Below are positions 1-12,100 of a DNA stretch of 64,000 nt, one piece after another. The notes beneath the pieces are model-generated. The model saw only the letters and a list, made by a program, of their open reading frames with translations. It was not told where the DNA came from and made no database searches. The stretch comes from Trissonchulus latispiculum. Taxonomy: Eukaryota; Nematoda; Enoplea; Enoplida; Ironidae. The stretch's first letter is position 1. Every line of letters starts with the position of its first letter. The translations under genes and the position numbers were made by a program. Where the stretch lies: the NCBI GenBank assembly GCA_030248195.1, contig JASAND010018315.1:1-64000 (forward strand), written 5' to 3'.

Positions 1-1233
1 TGCAAACCATACCTGAACGGGAGGTCAAATTTCACTGGCCCTTGTGGAAGCAAATTTGGATACCCCTTGTGAGAGCGATTTTTCTTAGGGGTACTTTTGA
101 AAGCGATTTTTAAGTTATTTTTGCCTATTTTTAGCAAAAAACAGCAATTTTCAAGCTAAAATACACTTTTCGGACGTTTTTTAGCTAAAAATAGTAATTT
201 TAAGTGAAAAAGTCCGGCGAAGCCGGAAAATTTTTGGAAAGTTTAGTCGTAAAACCCATTTTTTGGGCAATTTTCTGACCCCTTGTTGGCAATTTTCTTA
301 CCCCTTGTGGGAGCAATTTCGCGACCCCTTGTGGGCGACTTCGCCGAGGGGGGGGGGGAATTCACCCCCCCCCCTTTCCCCCCTTGTCCACCTGTGGTGT
401 AAACGTGGCTAAAGGCCAGCTATCCAGGCGTTCATACTGCATGCTTGAGTGATGCACTGACCTAACCTTGCAGGACTGCCCAGTATAAATTTAACTCGTT
501 TTGTCTTGCACAGACAGCATTTTAGATTCTATGAGAAAAATTGCTCCTCGTTAAATTAGCTATCGATTGATACCAAATTTGTCTATATTTAGAAAAATTT
601 TAAAATTGACATTTTTCACCTATAAAGATCAAAGGTGCCGCCACAGCAGTCATGTTCAATATTGACGCATTTTTTGGCCACATTATGTGACAGACATGAA
701 TATATTAATTAATCTGAAAATTTTTTCTGCCACAAACTTTTGAACCTAACTTTTTCATTTTCCTATGTTTAACACATGTCGAGGTCACCTTTGACGGGCT
801 CTACAGTACGATAGAAACAATATTACGCAAAACGCACCTGTCTTGTTTTGAGGACACATTGGGACTACAAAATGTGTGAAAATAAGCAAAATCGGAGATG
901 GTCGAAAAATCGGCAAAAAAGTGACCCTCCCCCCCCCCTTAATTCTCTATTGATTGGTGGCAGTCCCGTCGCTCTAGATGCTCTCAGTAAAAAACGGCAG
1001 CCAAAAACGTAAAATTGCTCATCTTCAGCAGCTATTCCCTAGAAGACTTGTGCAGAAAGAGGGTTACAGAATAAATTATGAAGTTAAAATTTGATCCTTT
1101 GACAGCCTTCCACCACAGTTGTTCAGCGTTCTCATGTTCAAGTAACGATTTTTCATTGAATTCGTGCAAACCTCACAAAACCAAAGCAATTGACTTAACT
1201 CAAAGTCGTTGAGGGAAGAACATATCCAAATTA
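1..1233. repeat. Gene-free repeat-rich DNA with two dispersed repeat units
   Basis: No gene is seen. Positions about 10-392 are a direct repeat of about 2,451-2,838. Both copies share CCTTGTG-containing lines, a CCGGCGAAGCCGG core and a G/C homopolymer end. Positions about 540-945 are a second repeat with a same-strand diverged copy at about 42,535-43,285; both copies share the block ending in GGAGATGGTCGAAAAATCGG and a poly-C tract. Short homopolymers of C and G mark the ends. The function is unknown; these look like old non-autonomous elements. Confidence 0.6.
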
Positions 1234-1241
1234 GATTTTTG

Positions 1242-1884
1242 GGCCCATGTCAAGATAAAAGTTAGAACCCCCAGAACCCCCATCAGAAAAAAAGGAGGTT
1301 CTCAAATTTTTTTCATGCGTTTGTATCCAGAACTTTGATTTGTATGTGACTACGTTGCGGATCCTTTCCCGCAACAGACACTTCCGCAGACATAATATGT
1401 TTATTAATACGTGTATAAGCATCACAATCATCAAATTTGTAGCATATAACCCGGGTGTACTGGGGGGGGGGGTTCTCCTGGTTTTTCTCATAAATTTAGA
1501 CTAAAATTTGTGTATATGCTACATTCAATATGCACAATATGGGTATCTATCGAAAGCAGACGACAAGAAGAACAAGCTCGTCCTAGATCCAAGTCCAGGC
1601 ACCGCACACATTTTTCGGTATATCCGGACTCCAGGACCCTCAGAACTTCCAGCAAACACTTAAAACTAAACAGTGGAGGATCAAATCTCTTCGAAAAGTT
1701 AAGAACCCCCAAGAACCCCCAGAACCCCCATCAAAAAATGAAACTAAACATAGTTATAGATCAAATCTCTACAAAAAATTAAGAACTCCAGAACCCCAAG
1801 AACCCCCATGAAAATAAAAGCTTCAAGAAAAACAAGTGGTAGATCAGAGCACATCAAAAAGTGACTTTTATCTTGACATGGGCC
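1242..1884. mobile_element. MITE, 643 bp, 8-bp target duplication
   Basis: The ends are a 21-bp perfect inverted repeat beginning GGCCCATGTCAAG. The element is flanked by a perfect 8-bp direct duplication GATTTTTG at 1,234-1,241 and 1,885-1,892. The interior holds short repeats of the type AGAACCCCCA and no coding capacity. An 8-bp duplication fits the hAT superfamily, among others; the family assignment is inferred from the TSD length only. Confidence 0.8.
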
Positions 1885-1892
1885 GATTTTTG

Positions 1893-2450
1893 TTGAATTA
1901 ATATATTATATTTATTTAAGTTTTAAACATTGTGTGTGGTGCCACCACAGGGGTCGAGGCAATATGATTATTTAGTTTTCGATTAATAATTTAATATACA
2001 ACAATTTTTATTACAAAACAAATAATGTTACTAATTGAGTGTCTGTTGTAAAGTACACTTATTTAGTTTTCTGTAAATGTTCGTCCATACTTTTAACATT
2101 TTTGTTTACATAGTTTTCTGTAAATAATTCTGCTACACTTTTGCATTTTTAAATTTTTAGACATTTATGTTTGAGACTTGAAGTAACCGCGAAAATTGTA
2201 TGTCATGTAATGCTTGCTTTCCTACAATTATTAGGACTGACTAATTTTTTGCAACTGCCTTTCTACATCTATTGATTTCCCAAAGCTACAGTCCAAAAAT
2301 CAGACAAATAAAATTTCAGCAGGGGTTGGGGATTACGGTAGTAAAGCCAGACCTTCCTATAAAGGGGTTCTCTCACTAGAGGTCGCTCTCGTCTGATTTG
2401 TCCCCCGTGTGCCCATTGGTTGGAAGACTAACGTTTGGGTACCTAAGCAA
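1893..2450. other. Gene-free stretch
   Basis: AT-rich sequence with no coding frame of interest, no RNA gene recognised and no clear repeat. Confidence 0.5.
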
Positions 2451-2838
2451 ACCTGAACGGGAGGCCAAATTTCACTGACCCTTGTGGAAGCAAATTTGGG
2501 TACCCCTTGTGAGAGCGATTTTTCTTAGGGGTACTTTTTAAGGCGATTTTTAAGCGATTTTTGCTATTTTTTAACAAAAAACAGCTGTTTTTTAGCAAAA
2601 ACGCATTTTTTCGGACGTTTGTTTCGCAAAAATAGTGATTTTCAGTGAAAAATTCCGGCGAAGCCGGAAAATTTTTGGAAATTTTAGTCGTAAAACCTAT
2701 TTTTTGGGCAATTTTCTTACCCCTTGTGGCCAATTTTCTTACCCCTTGTAGGAGCAATTTTGCGACCCCTTGTGGAGGACTTCGCCGAGGGGGGGAAATT
2801 TCCCCCCCTTTCCCCCCCCCCCCTTGTTCACCTGTGTA
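2451..2838. repeat. Second copy of the 5'-end dispersed repeat
   Basis: This is a direct copy of about 10-392. Both start ACCTGAACGGGAGG, carry the same CCGGCGAAGCCGG core and end in poly-G/poly-C followed by a CACCTGTG sequence. The open frames across it on both strands are by-products of the repeat. Confidence 0.75.
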
Positions 2839-3950
2839 CCTAAGTGTTACTTTTCTCCCTACCACAGGTCAATGCAGTGCAATTTGGATTAGATGGGAGC
2901 TTTTGCAGTTTTGTGATTTTGCTTTTAGTTTTTTCTGCTATCACGTTTTATTGTATTGTAAAATATTGTGTCTCCGACCCATATACGAATGTTTTACGTG
3001 TTTTACGTAACACGAATTTAAAGACGTCTCTGAGAGAAAAGTTTTACGAAATCAACTGCTTCTGCGGTGTTTGCATTAAACTTCACTAGCTACCGCAATT
3101 GTGTTTGCTCAAATTTCAGTTCATATTTGCAGTTAACTGTAATTTTTAGTGGATTTTAATGTTTTAAAGCTAATTATTTAGAACTCATCTTTTACTGCTT
3201 TCTTGCCCAACTATAAATACCTGACCTGACTTGATGTAACTGCAGGAATACTTCATAAATATCATTTTTAAAGTTTCTTAAAGTTTGAATGTAGTGATCT
3301 ATTTTCTAGCATTGATGCAATCCAGACTTATGTTGGTGGATCAAATGTCAAACAAATTTTAAAATAAGCTTACAAAATTAGTTTCAAAATTAATTGTGGT
3401 AGCTGAGAACGCATCTGAAGAATATTTTAAGTGCTGCGATTTGTTAGCTCAGTGCGACCTGAAGTTGTAAACAAGAAATGTAAGCCTTTTTTTACTCGTA
3501 AATGTCAGCTTACTCTGAAAACCGATTTGAGATTCATGCTCAGGGATTCAGGAAACCGAAATTTGCAATTTTACCGCCAAATTGGGGATAAAAGCTTTCG
3601 GTCCTTCTTGCGCCCTACACATAAAGAAATATAAAAGTTTAAAATTTTTGACGTCATCGACTGCTTACAAATTTTAAACTTGTCTACTTAAGAAATCTAG
3701 AGCTGCGGCCGATGAATTTAACACAGTATATATCGACTTCAAATTTACAAAAAATCTATTTTTTCAAGTTAATTTTGATCTGCTGAATATTTTTTATTGA
3801 AGTTTATTGCAGTCTCGAAGATATCGTTAACGCACGATGGTCTATGCTGGAGTCCTCTATTTTGGCTTAATTTCGCAAAACTGATCTTTTTTCTCGTATA
3901 ATAAATAGTCTATTATACTCTTGCTATTATATCGGTGCCTACCTACCTAC
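2839..3950. other. Gene-free stretch
   Basis: AT-rich sequence with scattered short open frames that lack recognisable domains. Nothing else is supported. Confidence 0.5.
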
Positions 3951-4732
3951 GTTTAGCAGAATTAGAAAAAATTAGGTTGTAGCGCCGCCTGCTTTGGAAC
4001 TTGAGCCTAAGTCTAACGTGTCGTCTCTTCCACATAGTCCAGTGGGGCGGGGGCCTTATAAGATAACCTTTGACTTAAGTTTGTGCCCCCTCTTTTAGAT
4101 AGAGGGTTCTGCTTTGAATATATGCAGAGGGGGAGAATTTTGCAGAGCCTTTGCTGTCGGCAATACAGAGATATAAGAAAAGGTAGACGAGTTCTGTTAT
4201 CGATACACAGACAGCTTCTTTTGTTTGCTTAGCTCTATTTGTTTCGCACGTGAGAGGAAATTTGTGGACCTATCATTAATTAAGGGATTAAGTTTAATGC
4301 AATAAATTTGACGTTTGAGGGTCAAGTGCAGCCCGCCCATTTCCAGTCTTTACAATTTGTTTTGACACAAATTCTGCTGGTTAATTTCTTGTTTCTGGAT
4401 AATTTGCAATTCAAAACGATTAGCACTTGTGTTTACAAATTTCTGATTTTAGAAATCTTTTTTAAACTATACACCTGTGCGCTTGAATTTGCTTTTAGAT
4501 TTAAATAATTTTTTAACTATTTTTACACCGCAACATTTTTAACTAATGTATACATATAGATTAACTTCATGTTTTTGTCTGAAGAATTCATGAATTAATT
4601 TCAAAGCAGTTAACAAAACTTCCAATTTTTGAAAATTTGATTTTTGTACAATTTTTATTTGTCTAATTCTAGCTCATGTGGTGGTGGGGGTGAGGGTAAT
4701 CCATACAAGACCCCTTATTATTTTGGAAGATG

Positions 4733-5340
4733 CTGAGGTGGAGCCCTTGCGCTTCCCCCAGCCATAGCTTTTGATTTTTTGACCAATAGCTTTGAAATTT
4801 GAAATGGGTGCATACTGGAGGCTTATGAATTAAAAAATTAAAAGTTTTAAAACTTTAAAATTTTTAAAAAATTTTAAATTTCTGCTTGGTAAGGGGGTCC
4901 AAGAGGAACTAAAAAATTTTATGAAACAACTTTTGCTGAAAACTTGCATAGAGGGGTTTTTAGGGGCGCTGAGCACGAATCTGAAAACCGTTTTTCGATT
5001 CAACTTTCCGTTAGCTCAGTGTGAGCTAAAGCTGTAAGCTTAACATGTAAGCTTTATATATACTGAGCTAACGAAAAGCTAAATCGAAAAACAGTCTTCA
5101 GGTTCGCGCTCCGCGCCCCTGAAAACCACCCTATGCAAGTTTTCAGCAAAATTTTTTCAAAAATCTGTTGGTTCCCCTTTGTCCCCCCCCCCTACCAAAC
5201 AAAAATTTAAAAAATTTTGAATTTTTGAATTCATAAGTCTCCAGTATGCACCCATACCAAATTTCAAAGTTATTGGTCAAAAATAATCAAAAGTTATGGA
5301 TGGGGGGGAAGAGGCCCAGATGCTCTTTACCATTTAACAC
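4733..5340. mobile_element. Fold-back element (family A), complete copy
   Basis: The left arm (GCGCTTCCCCCAGCC, then GACCAATAGC, then GGGTGCATACTGGAGG) returns as its reverse complement on the right. The centre is a palindrome around GAGCTAACGAAAAGC. Related copies lie at about 7,270-7,545, 16,316-16,400 and 40,418-41,036, and more distant ones at about 35,690-36,010, 41,275-41,650 and 60,640-61,000. The element is non-coding. Confidence 0.7.
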
Positions 5341-5456
5341 TACTGAGCTGAAGTGCACTTTTCATTTTTTAATTCTTTTAGTTCCAATCTTTGTTTTTCA
5401 AATATCATAATGGCGATTACAGAACAGTAAATCAGAGATTGCTGAATGGTAGTGTT

Positions 5457-5860
5457 GTTTCAGTAGCCGATTTTAGTTTCAGTTTCAGTCGGTGGTTCGA
5501 AATAATTTCAGTTTCAGTCGGCGGAACCAAAATAGTTTCAGTTTAAGTTTCAGTCGGCGGAACCAAAATAGTTTCAGTTTTAGTTTCAGTCAGAGTTTCA
5601 GTTTCAGTTAGCTTTAAAAACAACGGTTTCCAGCTCTCTGAGTTAATATAAAGCACAATTTATTGTTTATTGAGCCTCTCTTACAGCTATGTTAACAGAA
5701 TCGAAGCTCAAAACCTTAAAAATTTCAAAATTTAAGGAAAGACTGAAACTAGTTTCAGTCTTTTTACCCAATATAGTTTCAGTTTCAGTCGGCTGCCTAA
5801 AAATGTTTCACTTTCAGTTTCAGGTCTCTTCGCAAAATAGTTTCAGTTTCAATGACTGAA
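5457..5860. repeat. GTTTCAGTTTCAGTC minisatellite
   Basis: Degenerate tandem units built on AGTTTCAGTTTCAGTCGGCG, with CCAAAATA spacers in some units. It lies inside the repeat cluster and is non-coding. Confidence 0.75.
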
Positions 5861-7785
5861 ACATCACTACTGAATGGTCCCTCCCCGTCTTTGTAATCTG
5901 CTCCGCCCAGTGTAGGGCATACGTGTCCCCCCCCCCACTTTTAAGTAGAAAGCGGATTTCCTTTAAATGCAAGACACTGAAGTGCAAAATTTTGCAAAGT
6001 CTTTTCTGTCGGCAATACTGATATGCCTAGAAAGGTAAACAACTTCTGTTAATGATACACAGACAGATTCCTTTGTTTGTTTAGCCCTATTTGTTTCGCA
6101 CATTTGAGGAAATTTGTGGACCAGTCATTAATTAAGGGATTAAGTTTAATGCAATAAATTTGACGTTTGAGGGTCAAGTGCTCATTTCCTGTTTTCGACG
6201 CGTTTGAACAAATTCTGCTGTTGCGCTGCTTGTTCGTTGTTTTGACATGATTTGCAATTGTTACAATTACGTTAGTATCTTTGTAAATTTTTCTGATTTT
6301 GGATCCGCCGCAACTTTTTGACCAATAACTTGAAAGCTTGCATGGGGCATACTGGAGGATAAAAAAACTGAGAGTTAAAATATTTTAAATTTTTAGCAGT
6401 TCATAGATGATTAGCCTTTTCTTGCAATGGGTGATGCTAAATTAAACAGCACCCGTGACAAGAAAAGGCGAAGCATCAATCGGGCTAAAATTTGGTGTAT
6501 CGGTATGTTTTTGACCAAGCTGCCTTCAGATATCGTTAAATTACTCGATTTAGCGCAATTCAATTTTTTTATTTGCATGGGGACACCAGACCGATTATTT
6601 GGTCTCGGATATTGATGAAAAGGTATATTTAGGATTTTAGCGGTGTTCTGGGCAGCAGAACATAAATCTGAAGTCTTGCTTGATTCAGGTTTTTGTTAGC
6701 AAAATATATAAGCTTGCGTCGTAAAGTTTGGCTTATTTTTAATTTTAAATCTGAATTTAAACTGGTAGATAAAAAATCTGAAGTGATGACTATAACATTA
6801 AAAGTTACAAATTTTCAAAAAAAATTGATTTTGTCTGCCCAGTCGAATAAGAAACTAGACTGGCACCTATTGCTTTGTCACATGATAACTTGATTTTAAT
6901 TGTTTTATTGCTCCATCTTAAAGTTCAGTGGAGACATGTCAATAACCTTTGACTTAAGTCTGTGCCCCCTCCCATTTTAAATAGGAAAGGAGGAGGGTAT
7001 TTTGCAGAGCCCTTGCTGTCGGCAATTTTGAGATACAGACAATACACACAACTTCTGTTATTGATACAAAGATAGAGAGAGCTTCTTTTGTTTGCTTAGC
7101 CCTATTTCTTTCGCACATTGGAAAACGGGGGCCTATCATTAATTAGGGTATTAAGTTTAATGCAGACCATTTGACGTTTGAGGGTCAAGTGCCCATTTCC
7201 TGCTTTCAACTGGTCTTGACACAAATTTTGCTGGTTTATCGCAGATTTGTTTATAGCTCTAATTAATTGTCACTGAGCTAACGAAAACCTGAATCGAAAA
7301 ACGGATTTCAGATTCGTGCTCAGCGCCCCAGAAAACCCCTGTATGCAAGTTCTCAGCAAAATTTTTTCAAAAAATTTTTGGTTCCCCTTGATCCCCCTTA
7401 CCAAACAAAAATTTAAAATTTTTAAAAAAGTTTTTAATTTTTGATTTCACCAGCCTCTAGTATGCACCCACACCAGATTTCAAAGTTATTGGTCAAATCA
7501 AAAGTTGGTCTGGGGCTGGCAGGGGGGAAGTGCAAAAGATCCGAAATTTGTTGTATAATTAGGGACTTTTTTCGATAATGTGCGAATTAAGTTTTCAGCA
7601 GCTTGCTAGGCTGTTGGGCGCTCTCTCCCCAAACAGGGAACATTGGTCTCGTGCTCGTGTATTCTGGTCGAAGCACCGCAAAACACCACAACCAGCATAC
7701 AGCATAATGCCTCAAATATTAACTAATTATGCCATTAAAATGCTTTTAACACCCTCGCCTACTCACGTACGCATGTGGTCGCGGG

Positions 7786-7786
7786 G

Positions 7787-7853
<67 letters not shown>

Positions 7854-8102
7854 GGCACACCCACGCCAACTCATTCACACTGCGGCACACCCACGCCTAC
7901 TTACACACACTGCGGCACACACACACACTGCGGCACACCCACGCCTACTCACACTTACTCACGTATACCCACGTGGTCGCGGGCACACACACGCATTTGC
8001 GCGGTTACACACACACGCACGCACACACACACACTGCGGCACACACACACTGCAGCACGCCAACGCCTACTCACACACACACACGCACACACACTGCGAC
8101 AC
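7786..8102. repeat. CA microsatellite grading into a CACACTGCGGCACAC minisatellite
   Basis: About 30 CA dinucleotides at 7,789-7,850 are followed by irregular units of ACACTGCGGCACACCCACGC. The long threonine/histidine-rich open frames through it exist only because the repeat lacks stops. Confidence 0.9.
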
Positions 8103-8593
8103 AATTTAGCGCTTAATCACACCCTTTTTATAAGGCTTAATGTTGTAATACTAAAATTAAGGATTCTTAAAATGCTTTCTATTTTCAAAATTCACAAAAC
8201 TTCATTCATTTGGCGGTAAATTTTACACACCCCGTGTGGCCCACATTTTCAAGAAATATATATAGCCACAGTAGACCTGCAGCATCAACTGTATAGGTTT
8301 CATTCAGAAATCCTTTGATCTTGCCGACTCATTCATACACATATGCGTAATTTGCATTTAGTCAATGAAACGGTTATGCAGCAACGCAACCCAGAGTGTA
8401 CGAGTGTGCGTGCTGCACACCTGGTGTGCGCCACACCGCCTCAGAAACGCAGAGAAAAGCGTGAAAACGGCGTATATATTTCTTCCGTGTGTAAGATAGG
8501 CAAATTTTGACGAAAAAGGGTCCCCCTCAAATTGATAGTTCTTGAATTTTGCAGCACCGGGGGCTTATTAGAGCACGCTGGCGGTGCTGCAGC
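8103..8593. other. Flank upstream of the U2 snRNA gene
   Basis: No protein gene is seen. As the 5' flank of a U2 gene this stretch should contain snRNA promoter elements (PSE region about 50-60 bp upstream), but I cannot identify one without a species consensus. Confidence 0.4.
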
Positions 8594-8631
8594 ATCGCTT
8601 CTCGGCCTTTAGGCTAAGATCAAAGTGTAGT
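8594..8631 (+). ncRNA. U2 snRNA gene, 5' part (split by retrotransposon)
   Basis: The sequence ATCGCTTCTCGGCCTTTAGG followed by CTAAGATCAAAGTGTAGT is the near-invariant 5' end of eukaryotic U2 snRNA (nt 1-38). One base differs from the usual CCTTTTGG. It stops in the middle of the branch-point-pairing element GTAGTA. The rest of the gene resumes at 15,031, so this copy is broken by the element between. Confidence 0.95.
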
Positions 8632-9133
8632 GACTTTGTGTAAGAAATAATATTTTTGGAGATTTGTTGGGTCTCTTAACACCACTTATCTCCTTTTAAA
8701 ACTTTTTTGAGATTCAATCGGAAAAGAATCCGGAATCTCCTTTTTTTTGTATTTAAAGAATTTCTTCTTTTAAACTGCAGATTAGGAGATTTGTTGGGTC
8801 TCTTTACACCACTTATCTCCTTTTCTTTCAAAAGTTTATAAGAAATTCTCATTGTGGAGTTTTTTATGCGAGTTTTGGTTGTAATCCAAACTCGGTTATT
8901 GTGTTTCCAATTTCAGAAAGTAACGGGACCCTATTCCCTAAATCTGAGGAAATACTCTTATAAGGGAAAATTTAATTCTTTGAATGAGTCAACCTTCCCT
9001 TGTTCATTTTTGAATAAAGTGTATTCTTTGCTTGTCTTCTAGGCTCACCAGTACTCGCTTGTATACTGTGTGTGTTTTAGAATATACTTTCTTTTTCTTT
9101 CTTTCTTCCTTTTGATCCGAACTGCTTGTGGAA
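8632..9133 (+). promoter_or_regulatory. 5' UTR of the U2-targeted retrotransposon with a duplicated 40-bp unit
   Basis: Two nearly identical 40-bp units lie at 8,658-8,697 and 8,785-8,824. Each starts GGAGATTTGTTGGGTCTCTT and ends CACTTATCTCC, so each can fold back through GGAGAT/ATCTCC. A third GAGATTC...GAATCTCC fold-back lies between them. The leader may carry promoter, ribozyme or RNP-binding function; this is inference from position and symmetry only. Confidence 0.5.
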
Positions 9134-12100
9134 ATGGCTCCTCCTATGAACAGAGGCCGTGGCCAGTGGAGAGGTGGAAGTCGACGGGGAGCCCCCAATC
9201 GAGGTGCTCACAATCGCGGGGGCGGCCGCTCCTCTGGGAATGCTAACCTAGCCAGTAAGTATTTTCAGTGTGAGTGTGCTTGTCTCTATTGCAGGGTCGG
9301 TTGTCCAATCCAATTGGAGCTCCATCATGTGCCTTTGTCCAAAGAAGCTGCCACAAGCCTGAAGCAGCTTCTGAAACCAAGGACGGCAGAGGAGAAGGAC
9401 ACCTGCCTGTGCAGACACCTGACGACAAATGGATCCCTCACTGGCGGTGGCGAACAGGAACAGGTTGAGGTTCCCCAAAAGGTAACTATTAAGGGGGCAG
9501 AATGCCTACAGTTCCTGGTACCACTTGCAGAAATGGTCGCATGCTACATATGCCAACGGCGCTATGAGGCCAGTAAGAGTGCAACTAAGTTAAGCCTCGT
9601 AAGGCATCTGCATACAGACCACGGAATCGAACTCAAGCCTCACTATAAATGTAGGGCTTGTGATTTTCTTCCCCCTTCCGATGCTAAGTACCCACTTAAG
9701 GTGCTCAATGCCCATGCAGCTTCTAAGCATAAGGGAATCGAAGCACCTAAAAAGCCGGAAGGTAATTTCAAATGCTCAGAGTGTGGTAGAACATTCCAAA
9801 ATGCGCGTGGCCTCTCTAGTCATGCGCGCACTCATGTGAAGCCTAAAAGAAGCCCTATAAAGGCACAAGCCAAGTTGCTTCGCGATCAAATATCTGGTGT
9901 GTCACGACCAAAGGTGAAGGATAATACTGGTAGCACTACTGACAGTTCTGCAAAAGAAGCAGACAGTATATGTAATAAAAAGGCAGACAGCATATGTAAT
10001 GAAGACAAAATTGCTGAACCTGCAGCAGCTATTAAACCAGTAGCTGAATCACCAGGAAAGGAGAGTATTTCCCAAAATAAGGAATGCTTCTCTGACGAAG
10101 ACGTACCGGATGACGGTTCGACCCACACTCTGGTGCTAAGCCCGGACAGCTCAGACAGTCCGAGACAACTGCATTCAGGCCTCATGGAACCAGAAGTTCC
10201 GCAGGCTGAAACTGCAGACATTATCAACCTTGCTGTTCAGAACGAAACTGACGAGCAAGAAAGCGGCGACACTGAGCCATCTAGCATTAAGCCCGAACCA
10301 GCTCAGTTGCCGCATCAGTATGAGGCGGAAATACTTAACTTAGTGACGGATCCGCCTCTCCAACTGCATGAGCTGCCAGCTGACCAGTACAGCCTGGAAC
10401 CCCTCAAGCATACCACGGAACGAAAAGCCTGGCTTAACGATGGCATAATCTTTGATTACATCAAACTTGCTGTTCTGCCACTAAGCAGGCATGCAATAGC
10501 TATCGATCCGCTGGTCATTAATTTGGTTGAGCGGAAGGATGTCAAAAAACTCTCTCATTTACCTAGTACATGGGAGTTGGCTTTCTTCCCGGTTAACAGA
10601 GGGGGCTGTCACTGGGCACTGGCGCTCTATTACAGGCATACGGCTACAGTTCGGGTGTATGACCCACTGGGGTGGGGTTGCTCAAGCATAGAAAACATTT
10701 TAAACAAAGTTTGGCTGCTCCTTCCTGGTGGTCATAAATCCGAACTTAGCATTGAAGTACCTCCGTCAGGCACCTACAGTCTGCAGCAGGATAACTTCAA
10801 CTGTGGCGCGTATGTCTGTATCTATGCAGAGCGGATTGCCCTCAACGATTCGCTAAAGTTCAGCACGGTGGAGGCGAATGGCTGGCGGCAAAAAGCACTA
10901 GCATTGTTAAATGCCAGTCGGGATGCCACGAGCGAAGCGCCTGCTCCCAAGGTAACCGAACGTGAGCTGACACCAGTTCAAAACATTGCCGCCTTGCCGC
11001 CACCTGCATGTAACTCAAAAGCGAAGCCATCGAACGGGGCAACAACATGGTTGCAACGCTTAAACAGCGCCGAGGCGATGGCCTGGGAAGACTTCGAAGT
11101 ACTATGCTACGAATTTGCCACTTCCTGTCTTCCCACCAAGGAAAGGCCTAAGCAACGCGCTGCACCACAAGCAATCTCGACAGCTCATCATGATGGAAAG
11201 GTAGATAAGTCCACTCAAACTTATTCTACAAGCATCTATAAGATGAAAGCTGGGGTGCATGGGCCAGGAAAAAAGCCTCACCCTTTGGCAAAAAAGGCAG
11301 GCAAGTTGCAAAGGGACTATAACCAGAACAAAAAGTCTACTATGCGGCGCATTTTGGAAAAGCCTTCGTTGCCATGCCCAGTCGAGCTGCCACAGGTTGC
11401 AGCGTACTATGCAGAAGCGACAGCGTCTAAACAAATCAATTTAGCGCTTGTCCAAAGCAATACGCCAAAGCTACCTGTAGCTTCTGAAAGCGATGTCTTC
11501 TTGCGTTCTATAACAGCCGCTGAAGTGCTGCACACAATCAAACGCATGAAGAACACCGCACCTGGAAAGGACAGGGTCTCTTATAAGGATCTTTATAAGG
11601 CTGACCCAACTGGTGAAGTCCTAGCAGCTATATACAAAGTATGCTTCCAGGAAAGGAAAATTCCAACGCAATGGAAACAAGTCTATACAATATTGCTACA
11701 TAAAAAGGGCGATCCGACGCAGCTGGAAAACTGGCGCCCTATTGCCATGATGTGCACTATCTATAAGGTCTATGCGGCCCTGTGGGCACGAAGACTAGAA
11801 ATCCTTTGCAGTACCTCTGGCATAATAAGCCAGGAACAAAAAGGCTTCGTGCGCACTGAAGGCTGTGCCCAGCACGCATTTGTATTGGAAACTATAATCC
11901 ATGATGCGCGGGCCAAAACCAAGGATCTAGCTGTTGCTTGGTTGGATCTTGCCAATGCCTTTGGTTCAATTCCACATGAATTAATCATTTACATGCTAGA
12001 AAGCACTGGCATTCCTAGCGAATTTTGCAATATTGTAGCAGACTTGTACACCAACTGCACTACAACCGTAAAGACTGCTAAGGGGGAAACAGAGCCTATT

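Larger units (their letters stand above)
3951..7560. repeat. Cluster of diverged dispersed repeats
   Basis: Three same-strand diverged copies of a unit of about 260 bp lie at about 4,055-4,326, 5,926-6,184 and 6,941-7,196. Each ends in GACGTTTGAGGGTCAAGTG and contains a CTGTCGGCAAT motif. Fold-back element copies sit at 4,733-5,340 (complete) and 7,270-7,545 (half). A minisatellite lies at 5,457-5,860. No genes are seen. Confidence 0.65.

Noticed and set aside
7578..8219. Long Thr/His-rich ORFs
   Set aside because: They are translations of the CA microsatellite and its derived minisatellite; no start context or domain.
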